From assembly GCF_024721155.1 (NCBI RefSeq), contig NZ_JAHVAP010000009.1, positions 62,001 to 126,000 on the forward strand: 64,000 nt of DNA, written 5' to 3'. Under the pieces are notes generated by a model. That model was not told the DNA's origin. It worked only from the letters and a program-made list of their open reading frames with translations, and searched no databases. The position numbers and the translations under genes are program-made. This DNA comes from Mucilaginibacter phenanthrenivorans. Its GTDB lineage: Bacteria > Bacteroidota > Bacteroidia > Sphingobacteriales > Sphingobacteriaceae. Below are positions 61,969 to 64,000 of the stretch, one piece after another (the stretch's first letter is position 1; each line of letters starts with the position of its first letter).

Positions 61969-64000
61969 ATGGCGTTGAAAAGGCAACCTGTAAATCAGTT
62001 AACCAGTACCTGTTGTTATTGCGGGGTTGGCTGTGGCGTGGTTGTTAATAAGGAAAAAAATGGGAGTATAACACTTACCGGCGATAAAGATCATCCGGTT
62101 AATAAGGGAATGCTCTGCAGTAAGGGGCTTAACCTGCATTATACCGTAAATGATAAAAGCGACAGGCTGCTTTATCCGCAGATGAGGTATAACAAAAACA
62201 TGCCCATGCAGCGTGTTAGCTGGGATGATGCACTGGAAAGGACAGCAGCTGTATTTAAAACGTTCATCAATAAGTATGGGCCCGATTCCGTTGCCTTTTA
62301 TGCGTCAGGCCAGTGTTTAACTGAAGAGTATTACGTAGTTAATAAGCTGATGAAGGGATTTATCGGCAGCAATAATATCGATACGAATTCCCGGCTTTGC
62401 ATGAGTAGCGCTGTTGCCGCTTATAAAATTGCGCTTGGCGAGGATAGCGTGCCTGTTTGCTACGATGACATTGAACTTGCCGATTGTTTACTTATAATGG
62501 GTGGCAACCCCGCGTGGTGCCACCCTATATTATGGCGCAGAGTGGAGGCCCATAAGGCGGCTAACCCGGATGTAAAAATCATAATAGTCGATCCGCGGGT
62601 TACTGATTCATGCGCAAATGCCGATCTGCACCTACAGATAAACCCGGGAACGGATATCACTCTAAATCATGCTATTGGCAGGCTGTTGATAGAGAATGGT
62701 GATATCGACTTTAATTTTATAAAGGACCACGCCGAAGGGTTTGAAGCTTATAGCGAGATAGTTTTTAGTAATAGTTTGTTTGATGCTGCAAAAACATGCG
62801 GATTGACCGAGAGCGATATCCGCCTTGCAGCAAAATACATTGGCGACGCAAAGGGCTTTATTACCATGTGGACGATGGGGCTTAACCAAAGCGCCATTGG
62901 TGTGAATAAAAATTTGAGCCTTATAAACTTAAACCTTATAACCGGCCATATAGGCAAGCCGGGTTCAGGGCCGCTGTCGCTTACAGGTCAGCCAAACGCT
63001 ATGGGCGGACGGGAAGTTGGGGGCTTAGCCAACCTGCTGCCGGCACATCGCGACCTAAGCAACCCTTTGCACCGGGAAGAAGTACAAAAGTTTTGGGGCA
63101 GTAAGCCAATTCAACCCAAGCCCGGCTTAACAGCCACCGAAATGTTTGAGGCATTAAACGATGGGCGTTTAAAAGCTATCTGGATAATGTGCACCAATCC
63201 TTTAACCAGTTTACCAAACGTGCGGCTGGCTGAAGAAGCCTTGAAAAAGGCAAAATTTGTTGTGGTGCAGGAGATCAGCAATAAGCCGGAAACTTTGGCT
63301 TATGCCGATGTGATACTGCCCGCTGCTGCCTGGGCCGAAAAGGAAGGCACAATGACCAACTCCGAACGACGGATAAGTTACCTGAACAAAATTGTGGAGC
63401 CATCCGGAGAAGCTATTGCTGATGCAGAGATAATTTGCTGCTTTGCCCGCAAAATGGGTTACAAAGGGTTTGATTTTGAAAATCCCGCAGCCATTTATGC
63501 CGAGCATGTTAAATTAACCCGCAATACCAATATCGACATAAGTGGGTTGAGCTATGAAATTTTAAAGGAACGGAAAACTGTACAATGGCCCTACAAAAAG
63601 AAGGGCCCGCCGGATGGTAAACCCCGGTTATTCACTGATCATAATTTTTACCGGGCATCAAAAAAAGCCCTCATCAGCGCGGTTCCTGATACACTGACCA
63701 GCGAAATGCCAAATAATGATTTCCCGCTGATATTAACCACAGGCCGTATCCGCGATCAGTGGCATACCATGAGTAAAACAGGCAAGGTAAATAAGCTTAA
63801 CCAGCATTATAAACAAGCTTTTTTAGAGATCCACCCTGATGACGCCCAAATATTAGGCTTAAAAGAATTGGATATTGCAGTTATTACATCCCGGCGGGGC
63901 GAGGTGAGGGTACAGGCAAAAATATCGCCTCAAATAAAAAAAGGTGTCGTGTTTTTGCCCATGCATTGGGGTAAAATATTGGGAAGTGACCTTAACAGGG
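61969..64000 (+). CDS. nasA: Assimilatory nitrate reductase catalytic subunit, partial
   Basis: ATG at 61969, 21 bp behind narK; the frame is open to the window edge, so 677 residues are seen and the C-terminus is missing. The N-terminal [4Fe-4S] ligands are C15, C18, C22 and C50 (CYCGVGC and GMLCSKG). The molybdenum-ligand Cys is C144 in SRLCMSSAVAAYKIALGED, the NasA/NarB pattern. Further motifs are LIMGGNPAWCHPILWRRVE, VDPRVTDSCANADLHLQINPGTD, SLTGQPNAMGGREVGG and the C-terminal molybdopterin dinucleotide-binding part LTTGRIRDQWHTMSKTGK. It reduces nitrate to nitrite in the cytoplasm with bis-MGD. No signal peptide is present, which fits assimilation. Confidence 0.96.
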   Translation, partial: MALKRQPVNQLTSTCCYCGVGCGVVVNKEKNGSITLTGDKDHPVNKGMLCSKGLNLHYTVNDKSDRLLYPQMRYNKNMPMQRVSWDDALERTAAVFKTFINKYGPDSVAFYASGQCLTEEYYVVNKLMKGFIGSNNIDTNSRLCMSSAVAAYKIALGEDSVPVCYDDIELADCLLIMGGNPAWCHPILWRRVEAHKAANPDVKIIIVDPRVTDSCANADLHLQINPGTDITLNHAIGRLLIENGDIDFNFIKDHAEGFEAYSEIVFSNSLFDAAKTCGLTESDIRLAAKYIGDAKGFITMWTMGLNQSAIGVNKNLSLINLNLITGHIGKPGSGPLSLTGQPNAMGGREVGGLANLLPAHRDLSNPLHREEVQKFWGSKPIQPKPGLTATEMFEALNDGRLKAIWIMCTNPLTSLPNVRLAEEALKKAKFVVVQEISNKPETLAYADVILPAAAWAEKEGTMTNSERRISYLNKIVEPSGEAIADAEIICCFARKMGYKGFDFENPAAIYAEHVKLTRNTNIDISGLSYEILKERKTVQWPYKKKGPPDGKPRLFTDHNFYRASKKALISAVPDTLTSEMPNNDFPLILTTGRIRDQWHTMSKTGKVNKLNQHYKQAFLEIHPDDAQILGLKELDIAVITSRRGEVRVQAKISPQIKKGVVFLPMHWGKILGSDLNR

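Noticed and set aside
1..64000. tRNA, rRNA, insertion sequences, phage or CRISPR elements
   Set aside because: Reading both strands I found no cloverleaf, rRNA-like stretch, transposase, integrase or regularly spaced direct repeats.

Overview
The window looks like chromosomal DNA of a Bacteroidota member, most likely Sphingobacteriaceae (Mucilaginibacter/Pedobacter type). The signs are three SusC/SusD pairs, a FecI-type ECF sigma factor with FecR, many lipoproteins with a short lipobox, a reg_prop/Y_Y_Y histidine kinase, FG-GAP/ASPIC-UnbV lipoproteins, AT-rich intergenic DNA with few Shine-Dalgarno sites, and one good TAnnTTTG promoter element. The family placement is inference. I see no rRNA, tRNA, CRISPR array, insertion sequence or phage gene.

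Region 1 (1-15706) is a disaccharide locus. A minus-strand run starts at 12602: a GH100-like hydrolase fused to a uridine-kinase-like P-loop domain, an MFS transporter of the plant-sucrose-transporter/SLC45 type, SusC, SusD, and two FG-GAP/ASPIC lipoproteins, the second cut by the window edge. A LacI-type regulator and a periplasmic trehalase (GH37) run the other way. A 24-bp imperfect palindrome between the divergent genes, partly repeated before trehalase, is the likely LacI-family operator.

Region 2 (15787-37442) is a compound polysaccharide-utilisation locus. On the minus strand lie SusC-SusD, a clan GH-A-like hydrolase, a DUF3863-like protein, an ECF sigma factor, two small secreted Cys-rich proteins, FecR, an STN-type SusC, SusD and an uncharacterised protein resembling the DUF3863-like one. 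An AraC regulator and a six-hairpin glycosidase-like protein are divergent. The two upstream regions around the sigma factor and the DUF3863-like gene carry one repeated element, and a terminator separates the sigma/Cys-rich unit from fecR.

Region 3 (37734-43161) is a three-gene unit: TonB-dependent receptor, beta-helix-like lipoprotein and secreted metallophosphoesterase. Region 4 (43158-47743) holds an outer-membrane barrel protein, a fatty-acid-hydroxylase-family membrane protein, and an SDR reductase followed by two AraC regulators. A 17-bp direct repeat with a 22-bp period lies upstream of the SDR gene.

Region 5 (48006-53658) is a propeller-type sensor kinase, a NarL-type response regulator and an IPT/TIG lipoprotein. 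A TCACTC/GAG inverted element is present in both gaps.

Region 6 (53817-64000) is an assimilatory nitrate/nitrite cluster: small hypothetical, cobA, nirB, nirD, an FNR-like regulator with Cys residues placed as for a [4Fe-4S] sensor, an outer-membrane porin-like protein, narK and the start of nasA. Dyads resembling FNR boxes sit in both large intergenic regions.
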